Part shown: positions 47,943 to 58,841 of the stretch, in pieces
How the letters are laid out: every line of letters begins with the position of its first letter
Numbering within the stretch: the stretch's first letter is position 1
Source of the DNA: Perkinsus olseni
Taxonomy: Eukaryota; Perkinsozoa; Perkinsida; Perkinsidae
Direction: 5' to 3'
DNA length: 64,000 nt
Assembly: GCA_013115135.1 (NCBI GenBank)
Contig: JABANP010000104.1
Coordinates: forward strand, 62,001 to 126,000
Position numbers and translations under genes: made by a program
The notes under the pieces: model-generated
The model's input: only the letters and a program-made list of their open reading frames with translations
What the model was told of the DNA's origin: nothing
Databases searched by the model: none

Positions 47943-49045
47943 CAGCAGTCAACCGGGTCGTGGACTCCTGAACGCTTACAGAATGGACATAGGTCATCCG
48001 AGATCTCCTCAGTCCGGGAAGGAGCACTGTTCCTCCTTGTGGTACCACGACTCCGCTTGCCTGACCGTTGACCACCGGCTGAAGACTTCTGGTTCTTGGA
48101 CTCCCAAGGAAACCACGTGTAGTGCCGCGTCTCCTGTTGGATGATCGCGGATACCACCATCGTGTAGTCGAGATCAGAGAGGGCAACCATGTCTTTCCTC
48201 CATCTCGCCGTCACGGCCTCGGAGTGACAGGCTCTCACGGCTGACATTATCTGAGCTATGCGCTCCTGCTCGTCGGGAGGGCTCACGGAGTAGAAGTTGC
48301 AGACAGAGATCAGCTCCTCCCATGTTTGTTGCTCTCGCGATAGGAAGGTCTCAACGTACTCGTCCTTCTCCTGCACCAGAGCATGCCACTTGGATATAGA
48401 CTCTTCAGGAGAGGAGAAGCCGAAGTTGGACGCCTCCCACTCGGTCACCATATAATCGGTGAGGTCAGTCCAAGTATTAGGAGAGCGAGCCTGGCATAGA
48501 CATTGGTAACGGTGGAAGGACTCGAGGCTGACGGAGTTCAGGTCGTAGGTCTCATCGTAAACCACGGCTCCGCGATTCTTCTCCGCCTCGCCAATGAGGT
48601 CAGTGACTGGTCTCTTTGTGGTGATGAACGTCTTGAAGGCGGCTTCAGTGCGGACCTTCAATAAAGGGGTCGACAGTGTTATGTGGAACATGATCAAAAC
48701 GCATATTATCATGGGACCGTCGAGCTCATAGGCGATCTCCATATGCGAGCTGGCCTCTTCTAAGGCAGATATAGACGTTCCGCTGTTGGCGAGGGTCTCG
48801 AACACGCCATCTTTGGATAACCTTTTCATCAGTTGGGGAAGGGTTGCACACCAGTAAGTATCATACAGCCATTTGTAGTGAGCCTTCATATTGATACACT
48901 GGGACAACATGTGGGCGACATCCCGTCGAGTGGTGAACGATGGGTATCGCTTGTTAGATAGCCGGGTAGTGCCGGTAGTAGCCTTACCAGAGGGATTCTC
49001 AGCTGAATCCTTCTGGCGTGGGGAAGTCGCTAGAGTGGTCGACAC
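47943..49045 (-). CDS. Gag-like protein of the retroelement
   Basis: 367 codons beginning at a GTG next to the family-fragment boundary, so the true N-terminus is probably lost. The middle is helical and capsid-like (LLKVRTEAAFKTFITTKRPV, YMVTEWEASNFGF, FLSREQQTWEELISVCN). A basic Ser-rich tail (KRSRGTTRRNSAPSRT) precedes the zinc-knuckle-like CX2CX5HX4C. The stop TGA arises at the MITE junction. Only the knuckle supports the gag call; the rest is by layout. Confidence 0.55.
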
Positions 49046-49049
49046 CGAC

Positions 49050-49232
49050 CGTCACATTGAGACTTCCACGGTTAAAATCGGTAGTTTCGCGGAGCTGTGC
49101 ACCAAGGTACGCGAATCGTCCAAAGCCGCCGTCAGAGAAAGCCTCAAAGCTGCCCGCGAAGCTGCCAATCGTGAAGAGTGGACGCCCGCGCCTGACGGCA
49201 GTGGTTCGAATAAGATAGTTCTCCCGGAATAG
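49050..49232 (+). pseudogene. Secreted family, copy D: 3' end only
   Basis: Reads IGSFAELCTKVRESSKAAVR and continues to EEWTPAPD and a stop, closely matching the end of copy A's exon 3 (FGSFADLCAKVRKSSKAAVK). Its 3' flank also matches copy A's. Everything upstream is replaced by the retroelement, so the gene is truncated. Confidence 0.75.
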
Positions 49233-50332
49233 TGGGAACAGCTACGTTGGGACTCTCCAGGCCGGACACCCACTCTATAAATTACTATTTATCAATATCG
49301 CTCTAACGTTATTAGGAAGATGTTTGATGGTATCGAACGTGAAAGGGGATGTGTGAATAAGATTATCATGATGATGTTGCTGTTCTGTACGGGTGCTCTA
49401 ATTTTGTGTTGCCCTGTATCTTAATGAAGCCATCGCTGTAATTCTGGTCTCCGCTCCGTCCGCCCGCACTAGAGGCAATCGCGTGGGAGCAGGGCTACGA
49501 TTGTCGGGTAAGAATCCTCAGCCTTGGGCGTCATTCTACCGATAAGAGTACTTCGTTGACAACCCGCTCAGCAGCACAGTGCTGCCAGCACTCACAGACA
49601 CTTGAAGATAGAAGCGAAACCCGCGCGAACAATTGGCACTCTTCGGGTAGATTAGGCAGGTAAGTTACTGTGAGTTAGCGCTATCGGATTCTTACCATCC
49701 CATCATGACGCAGTTTGACTGACCCCGACACTAGAAGAGGAGATAATTTCGACTCGCTCTTGAAGTAACTTCAATGAAGTTCTTGGTTGCTCAGAGAAAT
49801 AATCTCCCCAGGGCAGCATACGCAAAGGGTACGCGGCACAAAGTCGGGAACCCCGCTCAGCGGAAGCTGCGGAGGAAGTCAGCTGGGAAGGTAAATTTCT
49901 CAGGAGCTTTCTGAAAATTAGTTCATCTATCAAGCAAGTGCTTCCTTCGATTGATACGGAATTTATAAGGTTATGGTCTCTAGCAGTATGACCGACGCAG
50001 AACTGTAGTGACAACAACAGGCCGGGTTCGACGACGTTTCCGCCGCTCGAAGGCTGACGCGGTAACGCCTAGAGGCGAGCGATACCACCCTCCTACGCGC
50101 AAAAGGCATATTCCTTCACAGGCCTTCATTGAGGGCCCTTCAACTTAGAGTGAAGTCAGGGGCAGGTTGTGAGAATCGGCCTCCCTCGCGTTCTATGAAC
50201 TGGCACAGACGGACTAGAGCCAGTGTCAAAACTGAGGAGCGTATCTTAGGGTTCCACCATCAACAGGGTCGCGGCAACAGCGAGCACTCGGATTGTCGAT
50301 AGTTTTATGCAGTGTTGTTGCTGATCAATCAA
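49233..50332. other. Spacer of the gene array
   Basis: Holds the duplicated 3' flank of copy D and the 5' flank of copy B. No other gene seen. Confidence 0.5.
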
Positions 50333-51164
50333 ATGCCGGCTAAGAAGTTCATCATCGGGGCCTCAGCAGCTGCAGCAGCGGTGCTCTCAAACTTACCCTT
50401 CTGTGCCGCGATCGGAGCAACCGCCGCTGCCGACGTAAGAACCTCTAACACACAGACAGCGGTCAGTAGGCGTTGATCGAACAGCAATGGGAGTGTCTAT
50501 GAGGATGATGAGTTTTATTAACCGTTTTTACGGGACGATGAAGTTTGTTGTTCTCAGGACTACCCTGGGGAGATATCTTCGACCTTCGACGATAGGAAGA
50601 ACGCCCTTCGTTGTTCATACGGCAATGGCAAGAAACGCACTGGTCAATCGCCCTCCTTCGACTTCTACATCACCGGGAGCACCATGAAAACAGAGTCCAT
50701 CGCCTGCCCTAAGGCTGGTCGTCGAAGAGCGTTCCGAACAGCGTAAGAGGTTGATGAGAGGCAGCGTATCTTTCGTCGAACTTTGCTTTCTGTATGACAG
50801 TTACTACATGCACCCCGCCCTGAAGATGTATAATCCCGACCCGGCAAGTGGCCGGCGTAGTTACGTTTTCAGAGTGGCCCCTCCTCCTAGGAACACCGGT
50901 TTGGATCCTCTCGGGAAGCTCAGCATACCTGACCCTCGTTTTCACGATAAGGACGAACTTTTCACCGCTGCCAAGAAGAGACCATCTAGTTGTCCCGTTG
51001 CGATTGAGGTTATCAAGAAGGCATTCGGTTACACCTTCGCGGACCTATGTAACGCGTTTCATGCAGTGTCTAGGGAAGCCATCAGAGCTGCGGGGCGCGA
51101 GGGATGGGACTTCACGAATAATACACTTGGTTCAACGGACGTTATGCCCAAGTTGTCGAAGTGA
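50333..51164 (+). CDS. Secreted three-exon family, copy B
   Basis: Exons 50333-50434, 50558-50742 and 50801-51164 splice in frame (introns 123 and 58 nt, phases 0 and 2) to 216 aa, the same length as copy A. Exon 1 is a signal peptide (MPAKKFIIGASAAAAAVLSN, then FCAA). Exon 2: DYPGEISSTFDDRKNALRCS, SFDFYITGS, SIACPKAG and AFRTA. Exon 3: LKMYNPDPASG, YVFRVAPPPRNTGLDPLGKL and YTFADLCNAF, ending with EGWDFTNN. Donors are GTAAGA and GTAAGA; acceptors CTCAG and GACAG. No frame breaks. Unknown function; a secreted or surface protein is the likeliest fate. Confidence 0.85.
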
Positions 51165-52206
51165 GCGTATAGCGACGGCAGGGGAATGCTTGAATTCGTG
51201 AACCTGGTGTCTTTGATTTTTTTATTTCCGGACGAAGAGGCTATGACGATGGAATTGGCTGTATTGTGATGATACTTTAAACCATGGTAATGGTCATGCA
51301 GATGTTGTTGTTCAAAGCAACTTAGATTTCGCGTTCGATTCAGCCCGTTTGTGGAGGGAATATTTTTACCGTCGACGTCATAGACTTTCCCCGCAGCTTT
51401 TCATTGCAAAGGTCTGGATTTGAACTCTGGGCAGAGATGAAGGTCACCTGGTGATTGAACGTGCTTGGGGCAGTTTTAACTGATGACCCCACATGGAGGG
51501 GCACCGTGTGTTCGGAATCTTGCTTCGATCTCGCATTGTTGTAAGATTCGCGATTTATGAGCTCAGCACCCGGATGAGAACATGCCGCGGCTCGACCAAA
51601 GCAGACCACGGATGCTCCCCGAAACAACACAACACAGCCCGTCTATCAGTCATCCTTCCCCAAAACCACATTGGGGGCAAAGAAAAGGCCAACCCAGTCC
51701 GATACAACCTACGTGGTAACGTAACTCTACGGCAAACGGATGGGGCAGTCCGACAGAATGTTGATAGTAGTTTACAACTCCAGTAGGAAGCTACTTGACC
51801 GTCCGGCTGGGCTTGAGCTTCTCCATGCCAACCTAAGAGAGACCGCGAGGACCAGCGAGCTATTCTGGGTTCTGGGTGATCCTAGTTTACAGGATCTCCT
51901 AGCGGGAGATCTACGCTTTGTGTTACTTAAGTTCGTATTGGACGATGGTCCCTACGCTCGAGCACCGGAAAGGCCAGCGATATCTCCCTCCGTTGCGCGA
52001 GCTCCTTTTTCCAGTACATTTTTCGCAACTCCGCATTGGACCAGGCGTCAGGTTTGGATGTCAGTCTAGACTCGTGAATTATCGGTTGACGGTGAATTCG
52101 GAGGCTGCTTTGGAAGGCCGCGCGGTGACAAGCACCACAGAGGGCTTATCTGCGATGAGCATCAAGAGTGATGCAGATCCGCGCAGTTTCGGAGCTGGAA
52201 ATAATA
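51165..52206. other. Spacer with overlapping open frames
   Basis: Frames at 51740-52069 and 51918-52307 are open on the plus strand, the first with LRETARTSELFWVLGDPSLQ. I cannot join them or recognise a family, so no gene is called. Confidence 0.35.
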
Positions 52207-53005
52207 ATGTCAACCAACCAGTTGATCATCGCATCGTTGGCGACAGCAGTTGCACTGATCTCGAACTTACCCTTCTCTACTGCGATCGGGGCAGCAGCCC
52301 TCTTTGACGCGACCGGTGATGTAAGCCAGCCCACCGATTCTCTTAATCGCACTCACAGCGGTCACCGAACTGTGAAGCATAATCGTTTCTTCCAAGAGTC
52401 CCGACAGAATATGCTACTCACTCTTAGGGCTACCCTGGGAGGAAGAAAGCATCATTCGACGAGACAAGAAGCGCCACTCACTGTTCCTACAGTAACCACA
52501 GGGAATACTCAGAGCAGTGGGCATCATTGGACTTCTACATCACGGGAAGTAGCATCCGAACAGGATCGATCGTTTGTCCCGAGACCAACCGTTGGGATAC
52601 TTTCCGAGCCGCGTAAGTGATGCATGCAGGATGATATAGAATAGGAGTGCCTCTCTACGTTGTAGTTACTGGACTAGCAACGTCCTCAGACTGTTCAATC
52701 CCGACGTCTTGAGACTTCGCCGTAGCTATTTTTTCCATCGCCCTCCTCCTGAGAACACCGGCGGGGATCCGCTCAGAGAGGTGCACCTCTCAGCGCCTCG
52801 TTTCTACAACGTAGGCCGCTGTTCGACCGCCATTCGGGCTATCAAGCTGAAATTTGGCGAGACTTTCTCTGACTTGTGCGCGCAGTTCTCCAGAGTTTCT
52901 CAAGGAACCCTCAACGCCGCTGTACGGAATGAGTGGCTGTTTGTTGATGAATTAGAGACACTTACGATGGTATTTCCTCGCCGCGGTCCAGCACCGTCGA
53001 GTTGA
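52207..53005 (+). CDS. Secreted three-exon family, copy C
   Basis: Exons 52207-52320, 52428-52612 and 52666-53005 splice in frame (introns 107 and 53 nt, phases 0 and 2) to 212 aa. Exon 1 signal peptide: MSTNQLIIASLATAVALISN then PFSTA. Exon 2: GYPGRKKASFDETRSATHCS, SLDFYITGSS, SIVCPETN, TFRAA. Exon 3: VLRLFNPDV, RPPPENTGGDPLREVHL, ETFSDLCAQFS. Exon 2 has exactly the same length (185 nt) as in copy B. All splice sites are canonical and no frame break is seen. This is the most diverged of the three full array copies in exon 3. Confidence 0.82.
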
Positions 53006-53572
53006 CGCCGTGCCTCGAAAGTTTTGTCATGTTTATCCGCTTCAATCGCTATAACATCGCCGCCTGACCAGACTTATTCGGAAATTGCACGTCTGCATGT
53101 CACAGTGATGATTCGGTGGTTGTCCCTGTTTGCCCGATCTTTGTGTTCACAGAAATTCCTATGGAAAAGATATCATCGCGCTGGCACTAGGAAGGTTTCT
53201 CATATTACCCATCGTCATTGATATCAGCTGCCAGTAAACTCCCCTCGATTTCCAAGGCGCACGATGGCTAGTGCGGCAATTGACCACAAATCGCAGCGTG
53301 TGCGCGCTGTCGACAACTCGTGTATCATAGCTCCCCTCTTCATCACAACTCACACATGTCTGTCGGTGTCGAAAAACTAATGAGTTCCGAGCCTTGTACG
53401 ACTCGTACAGGTATGGTGGTTGGCCATGGCTCGGCCCGAGCAAACTACGCACGCTTCAGGGAGCAGCGCAGATGAAAGGATGTCACCCCGGTGTCAACTA
53501 TCATCATCAAGACCACATTGAAGGGTGAGTAAAAATCCGCAAGGCCCCAAAAGCCATCATATAACTCTCGCT
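53006..53572. other. Intergenic, array end
   Basis: No feature recognised between copy C and the convergent symporter gene. Confidence 0.4.
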
Positions 53573-55162
53573 CTAATACGATCCGCCAGAGAGCTGGTCA
53601 GTTGGACCGACCTCTTTTGACGGGCCCTTGACCTCTGCTTGTGGTTGATCTGGTAAATAGCGGCCTTGAGCGAGGAAGCCCTCAGTGCGGGGAAAGAGCT
53701 TACGCTGCACTATCGACACCGCTAGAGTGACCACGACACTTCCCACCATCACAACAAGGAAGACGATCATCGCTGTTGACGAGTACAGGCCGCCTGGCAA
53801 GGTATACATTATGAAACCCCCAACGAAGGTGCCGGTCGAAGCCCAGCCGTAAATCAATATCGCGAGGTTGGCGGCGATAATACCACAGACGGCGCCAAAG
53901 GTCGTGACTGTCGAATAGAGACCGCAGTACGCCGGCATGCAGATCGTAGCAGCGACGAGGTCGGCGACGAGGAAGAGGTTGATAACGGAGATCTCCCTCA
54001 TGGCCACGACTATCGCCGGGACGTTCATCAGGACCAACAGCAGCCGTCCCCAGTTCAAACTCCATCCACGCTTGACAAACTCGGCGGCGAACACCGACAG
54101 GAAGGCCGATTGCAGAGAGTCGACACTTGAGGTGGTGAGACAGATGGCGAGGACCACAACCGCACCGACTGCCGCGTTCGGCAGAACTCCCAGCAGGTCG
54201 AAGAAGGCCAAGGACTTCGTGTACGGGTCCAACGTGAGGTGGGGTACTGGGCGGGCACGGTCTTGAGCCTCGGCTAGCATGCCCAGCACGCCAAAGGCGA
54301 TCATAGTGAGGAATATGAGAGTACCTCCGAGGAGCAAACCCATCCTCAAGTTGAAGTCATTCTTAGCCGCCCAGACCCTCTGCCAGATGACCATGTCGAG
54401 TAGCTGAAAGCCGAGGATAGCCAGGATGAGGGCGATGAGACTTTGGAAACCCAGACTGCTCCAATTGGCGACGGCATTCCAGTCAGCTGTGGTCACAGTG
54501 ACGTTGGTAGAAGTGGCGACCACGGCGAAGACTATCAGACCAACTGCTGCTACACCCTGGGCCATATCGGTCAGAATAGAGACGGGAAGGCCGGCGACTA
54601 GAGTGTAGCTGAGCGTGATGACCGCTACTGAGAGAGTCGACAACCACACCGGTATGCCTGTGAACATTCTAATAACTTGTCCAACGGCAGTGTACTCAGC
54701 GGTGGTGCTGATCCACATGAGGAAGATGGACACGAGGACAGCGTAGGCTTGGACGAGGCGGCCAAACCTAGCCAGGATCCAGTCCGTAGCAGCATATCCT
54801 TCACTACCTCCAGCTGCCATATATGAGTTCATCTTCCTCCTGATCTTCACTCCCAGGACCCAGATGATCGCCATGGGGACGACACAGGCCAGGGCGTATC
54901 CAAGAACTCCCCACCAGCCGAGGAACGTGCCAACTTCGGGCGCGGCATAGATAACCCAGGTCCCCATACCGCTGGCAAAATAGGAGGCTCCAATCCAAGC
55001 CCAACTGAAGCGCTTTCTTGCAGCATAGAAGTCCTGCGCGGCATCCGCGTTCGACTGCACCATGACGCGACTGCGGAAGACCAGCAGAAGGTAGGCGACG
55101 GCCGCGAAGACGCCCAGGGTGATGTAGAGGATGAGGTAGCCAGAGAGAGTTGAGAGACGCAT
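53573..55162 (-). CDS. Sodium:solute symporter (SSS family)
   Basis: 529 aa from the Met at 55162 (MRLSTLSGYLILYITLGVFA), chosen because it begins the first membrane span; an in-frame extension to 55360 is low-complexity and probably 5' leader. About 13 hydrophobic spans are visible. The early segment DFYAARKRFSWAWIGASYFA, with GMGTW and GYALACVVPMAI, fits spans 2-4 of the SSS fold. The conserved core has TDMAQGVAAVGLI and GFQLLDMVIWQRVWAAK. Then comes LTTSSVDSLQSAFLSV, the Ser/Thr-rich span contributing the second sodium site. The tail is cytosolic. The best general match in my knowledge is the eukaryotic DUR3/SSS group, but the substrate is not readable. No intron is needed. It lies about 220 bp downstream of the LPAAT gene on the same strand. 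Confidence 0.85.
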   Translation of the reverse strand: MRLSTLSGYLILYITLGVFAAVAYLLLVFRSRVMVQSNADAAQDFYAARKRFSWAWIGASYFASGMGTWVIYAAPEVGTFLGWWGVLGYALACVVPMAIIWVLGVKIRRKMNSYMAAGGSEGYAATDWILARFGRLVQAYAVLVSIFLMWISTTAEYTAVGQVIRMFTGIPVWLSTLSVAVITLSYTLVAGLPVSILTDMAQGVAAVGLIVFAVVATSTNVTVTTADWNAVANWSSLGFQSLIALILAILGFQLLDMVIWQRVWAAKNDFNLRMGLLLGGTLIFLTMIAFGVLGMLAEAQDRARPVPHLTLDPYTKSLAFFDLLGVLPNAAVGAVVVLAICLTTSSVDSLQSAFLSVFAAEFVKRGWSLNWGRLLLVLMNVPAIVVAMREISVINLFLVADLVAATICMPAYCGLYSTVTTFGAVCGIIAANLAILIYGWASTGTFVGGFIMYTLPGGLYSSTAMIVFLVVMVGSVVVTLAVSIVQRKLFPRTEGFLAQGRYLPDQPQAEVKGPSKEVGPTDQLSGGSY

Positions 55163-55384
55163 GTTGGAGAACTCGCTTCCTACGCAGGTATTGTCCTGAT
55201 CAGGTGGTGACGGTTTGATCTCAGCAAGTACCGAAGGGATGGTACGAGCACCCGTGCGAGTGCGAAATTGAAGAGTAAACCTGAAAATGGAAAACGGCAA
55301 AGGAAGGCAAAAGCGAAAACTCAAAAACTCTGACGATGGAAAAGAAACTTTGCTAGACACTCAAGTATTCGGGTGTGTTTTGGC

Positions 55385-57090
55385 TCACCTACTATGCTGA
55401 ATCACCAATTTGGACATAACAAACGCTACAAGTGGCACGAAGAGGAGTAGAGTACTTCCCCAAAGGAGCGATCGAGGAACGGGAGTGCCGAGGCTGAAGG
55501 CAGTGTCTTGGGAGTAGGGCTTGCCGGCCATACCGGCCACTATCTCACGCTTGAAGACCTCCCTTGTTTCTGATTGAATCTGACAAGACGAAAAAATCGG
55601 GAAAAGCCGAGAATTCTTTTCTTCGGATTGGGATCCAAGAATTTTGGACGAAAAATTAGACACAGTGCGCAAGAAAAGCACAACCTCAAGCACCGAATGT
55701 CGTAGCTCGCTGGAGCTCGATGAGAACAGAAAGTGTAAGTCTTCTATTACCTCGGCCACATCCTTCGAGGCGTCCACTTTGACTGGGTCGCCGAATCTGA
55801 CGGTCACCTTAGCTCCCGGTATCGGGAAGAGACTTCCCGGCGGCCAGGCAGCGTTGGCGCCAAAGAGGGTCTGAGGGAGCAGCCAGGAGGAAGAGCATCA
55901 TCACAACGAGCGCTTGGGCGGAAAGCGTACAGCTGGCAGGAACGTCTTGCTCTTGATCTGCTTGACCATGTGGAAGGGGCCTTTCTTGAACGGCTTCAAC
56001 TGGTCCGGGCCCCAGGATGGCGCTGAGAGTGAACCACTCCAGGCGAGAGAACAGTCGAATAGAACTACTTCTCCTCCGGGTTCCCTCTGGGGAGATTCCT
56101 ACCACGTAGACGCTGTCGATGTGTGCAACAGCAGAATCGAGCTGACTGATCGCCTGGTTGTGTTTTGCCCCTGAGGACAACGAAATGGCGAAGCGGGACG
56201 AATGGGGCCTTACTGTCGATGGCCACGACACCAGTGAGTCGGAATAATGTGCCGAGAATCGGTATTTTGAATAGACTCTTCTTCGCTACAACTCCCATGG
56301 GAAGCTGCTTCTGAAAGAGAAAAAAATGATCTCTCGACGATGACATTCAGGAAATTTTTTTCTGAGTGAAAGATTTTTTCGTAAACCTCTGACATGGTAG
56401 ATTATAGAAGTCACAAGTGGAACGTTTATCAATCCCAACCAGCCAAACAGAAAAGCAAGCACAGGCCAGAGTACCTTCGAGAAGATATCAAAGCAGGCGG
56501 AGACGGCGAAACCGTCCAAGTTGCTGCCGTGGGTGAAGAGCATCAACACACCGTTATCGTCCATCGAGGGGAGCTTGCTGAGAGCCTAAGAGACGACACT
56601 GTGCTAAGTTGGCGGGTCCCTGGAAGCGACTACCTCTCTGTTTTGTACGGACAGTTGCACGCCGGTGGTGGCCATGGCCATGCGTCCCACACCGACACAA
56701 CAGTAGGTACGAGTACGCTTCTTTAGATGACTGTCTTCGGGAAGGAAGTAAACCTGGCATGAGTTGATCGATTAGGACGTGATGGAACTGAGGTTGACCA
56801 ATTCCGTATCCTGCATGGTCAACCTAGTATCTTTCCGTTTCAAAAGATACCCAAACCCCTCCCAGCACTACCAGAGCCAGCAGTGTGAATATAAAAGGTG
56901 CCGAGGCGGCGAAGAGGGCCACGAACAGCAAAGACCGCACTATCTGGTCGACCTTCTGGTAGAGCGTCAAATGAAGCATTTTGTTCGTTGTTCGACCATC
57001 AGCAGGTTTATGATACTCCTCTTCTTCTGAGCTCCCCTCGTCCGAAGACGATACCTTCTGCGTCGTGCTCGGTGACGGTGGCGGTGGCAT
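55385..57090 (-). CDS. 1-acyl-glycerol-3-phosphate acyltransferase (PlsC/LPAAT family)
   Basis: Eight exons join in frame: 57090-56851, 56753-56634, 56585-56394, 56310-56214, 56170-56069, 56022-55931, 55870-55751 and 55579-55385; 385 aa. It transfers an acyl chain to lysophosphatidate or a related lysolipid. Block I is FTHGSNLDGF (the HX4D catalytic pair), block II is GVVAKKSLFKIPILGTLF followed by GVVAIDR, block III is GISPEGTRR, and block IV is FKKGPFHMVKQ. A hydrophobic N-terminal span (SLLFVALFAASAPFIFTLL) and a C-terminal span (LLLFVPLVAFVMS) suggest an ER membrane enzyme. Introns are 47-171 nt. The exon 3 donor is GTCAGA, unusual but needed to keep frame. In animals and plants similar enzymes make phosphatidic acid; the exact acceptor here is not decided. 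Confidence 0.87.
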
Positions 57091-57597
57091 TGGAACTACT
57101 TCAATAGTACTGACGATACGACGGCTGTGACGTTTAATTGTGTGAGTTTGCCTTTCCCGAAGGCCCCCACCACGTAGAGTGAGACTGGATTTTGGAGACT
57201 ATCCGATCTACCGGCCTTCCGCGACTGCCGTCAGCGTCCACTCCTCCCTCGAGTAGCTCTCGACGTACACGTGAGCTCCATTCGAGGATCGCCCTGAACT
57301 CGCTGGATACCCCTTGCTTGCCCGATCAGGCAAGTAGGCCCGCGGCCACGCCGATGGCGGAGGTCATGGCATGAAGAACCCATCTTATCCATAAATTCGC
57401 TCTGTTGATCATAACCCATGCTCTTCGACCCAGATTTCACTGGTCCAACTGTTAAGAGTTGATCGCTGATCGCGCGTCACAGCGGAGCGAAGCAATATTT
57501 ATTCCGCAGTTTTCAAGCGCAATTTCTCTTGTCTCCACGACTAGCGCCTTACAACAGTCTCCGACAGGTTTTCTCTCAGTATTATGTTCTTCCAATC

Positions 57598-57899
57598 ATG
57601 ACTGAATCGCAACAATGTTCCAAACCTTCTCCTCGACTTGCTGCGGTGCCGAGTAAATTGATGAGGCCTTACCCGGTTTTTTCGAACCGCTATTTCAACC
57701 AGCTACTCATATGGCAATTTCAATTGGTGTGGAAGGTCATCACGGCCATAGTGACCATTCTCAGTGCAGTAAGGTGCTCCGATCCTCCCCCGTGCGGTAA
57801 TGTCTCTTTCCTCAGATTTTCACTTCTCGAATTCGACAAGAGCCGCTGCCGGCTAAGGAGAGCCTGCGCGGTGGATGTAAAATCAAGGCAAAGTTGTAA
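57598..57899 (+). CDS. Small membrane protein, partial
   Basis: Exon 1 (57598-57768) begins MTESQQCSKPSPRLAAVPSK and contains one membrane span (LIWQFQLVWKVITAIVTILS) before a GTAAGG donor. Exon 2 (57816 onward, after CCTCAG) reads IFTSRIRQEPLPAKESLRGG. A stop follows at 57897-57899, but it overlaps a perfect GTAAGT donor, so the gene probably continues in an exon I did not find. Divergent from the LPAAT gene about 500 bp away. No family recognised. Confidence 0.45.
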
Positions 57900-58115
57900 G
57901 TATCATACCAATCGGTTGCCGCTTGGTGGTCTGGATCACTATTCGTCACTGCTCACATCGGAGTGAGAGACTACCGTAGAACGTTGGACTGAGGGAAAAT
58001 CGGTAACTCGGGTAACGTAACTGTGGATCAAGGAAAATATACGAAGACGGTGGTCTTCAATTTCTTAGTAGGGCTGCTGATTCTAGGGTTCAATGAGTGC
58101 ATTAATGAGTTATTA

Positions 58116-58841
58116 CTACACCTTTTCCCGAGCAAATAAAATGTTTTTTCGTTTGATTTAAAAGGGCCTGGAAAACCGAAGTTTGTTTTAAAAAAGTTTT
58201 CATCCACTTTAAACACTTTAGCAATTTTAAAAACCTCATGTCACGCATATTAAATCTCACTTTCCATGCAATTTAGAATGCTCTACAGTAGTCGCCGAAT
58301 TAGTCGCGCGCATCCCCATTGTTCATTGCATGCCTCATCGTGAAATTTTCATCCCGAGCTCCTATCTCAATATGACCAACGTCAATGGCGTCGGACTTCT
58401 AAGGCACAGCATTAGCTGAGGGTGACACGCAACATGGTAGATATTTCATATACAGTAGTAGCCGTGACATCACGCCAGTGACATGATGTCACACGTGGCA
58501 GCGTTCTCGGAGGAACTTCCACCGGATCGAATCATTGAAGTGTGGTTACCGTTGGCAAGAATCACGAGCATTAGTGTTCTACCGTGTTTCATAAGCTTAG
58601 AGCATGTGCTCGAGTTGCAGGAAAGGATCGTACTAGCAGAATGATTCAGATAGCGAAATTGGATCAAAATCGATTTAAATAGAATGACACGGGTTAAATC
58701 GTATTTGCTCAAAATATTAATTTGGGTGACAAAACGAATTTGGTTTGACAATTTTTTAATTCCAATGACACTCGCTAAATTGCTATCAAAATGGTTTAAA
58801 CCGAACGAAAAAACATTTTATTTGCTCGGGAAATGGTGTAG
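58116..58841. mobile_element. MITE with about 38-bp terminal inverted repeats
   Basis: CTACACCTTTTCCCGAGCAA... at the left end and its near-exact reverse complement at the right (ending TTGCTCGGGAAATGGTGTAG), extending over about 38 bp with one mismatch in the first dozen bases. The interior is AT-rich and non-coding. Flanks show no convincing target duplication. Confidence 0.75.

Larger units (their letters stand above)
46505..49045 (-). mobile_element. Gag-like retroelement fragment with nested MITE
   Basis: A 367-codon gag-like ORF (49045-47943) ends at a zinc-knuckle-like C-X2-C-X5-H-X4-C (CPFCKRSGVHDPVDC). It is interrupted by a 696-bp MITE and resumes (WRNPACTSVPEWFRKKYLNN). Farther down a frame at 46987-46505 has a retropepsin-like outline, with VVAVDSLSVPNLV where DTG/DSG would be expected and VLLAPVCVTSVDRTVYTGI later. 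No reverse transcriptase or LTR was found. The right edge abuts family fragment D at about 49,045-49,050, so the element seems to have inserted into that copy and then been truncated. Confidence 0.6.

Noticed and set aside
51740..52307. Overlapping plus-strand frames between array copies B and C
   Set aside because: Protein-like words occur, but no start, splice sites or family were found and the region may be transposon debris.
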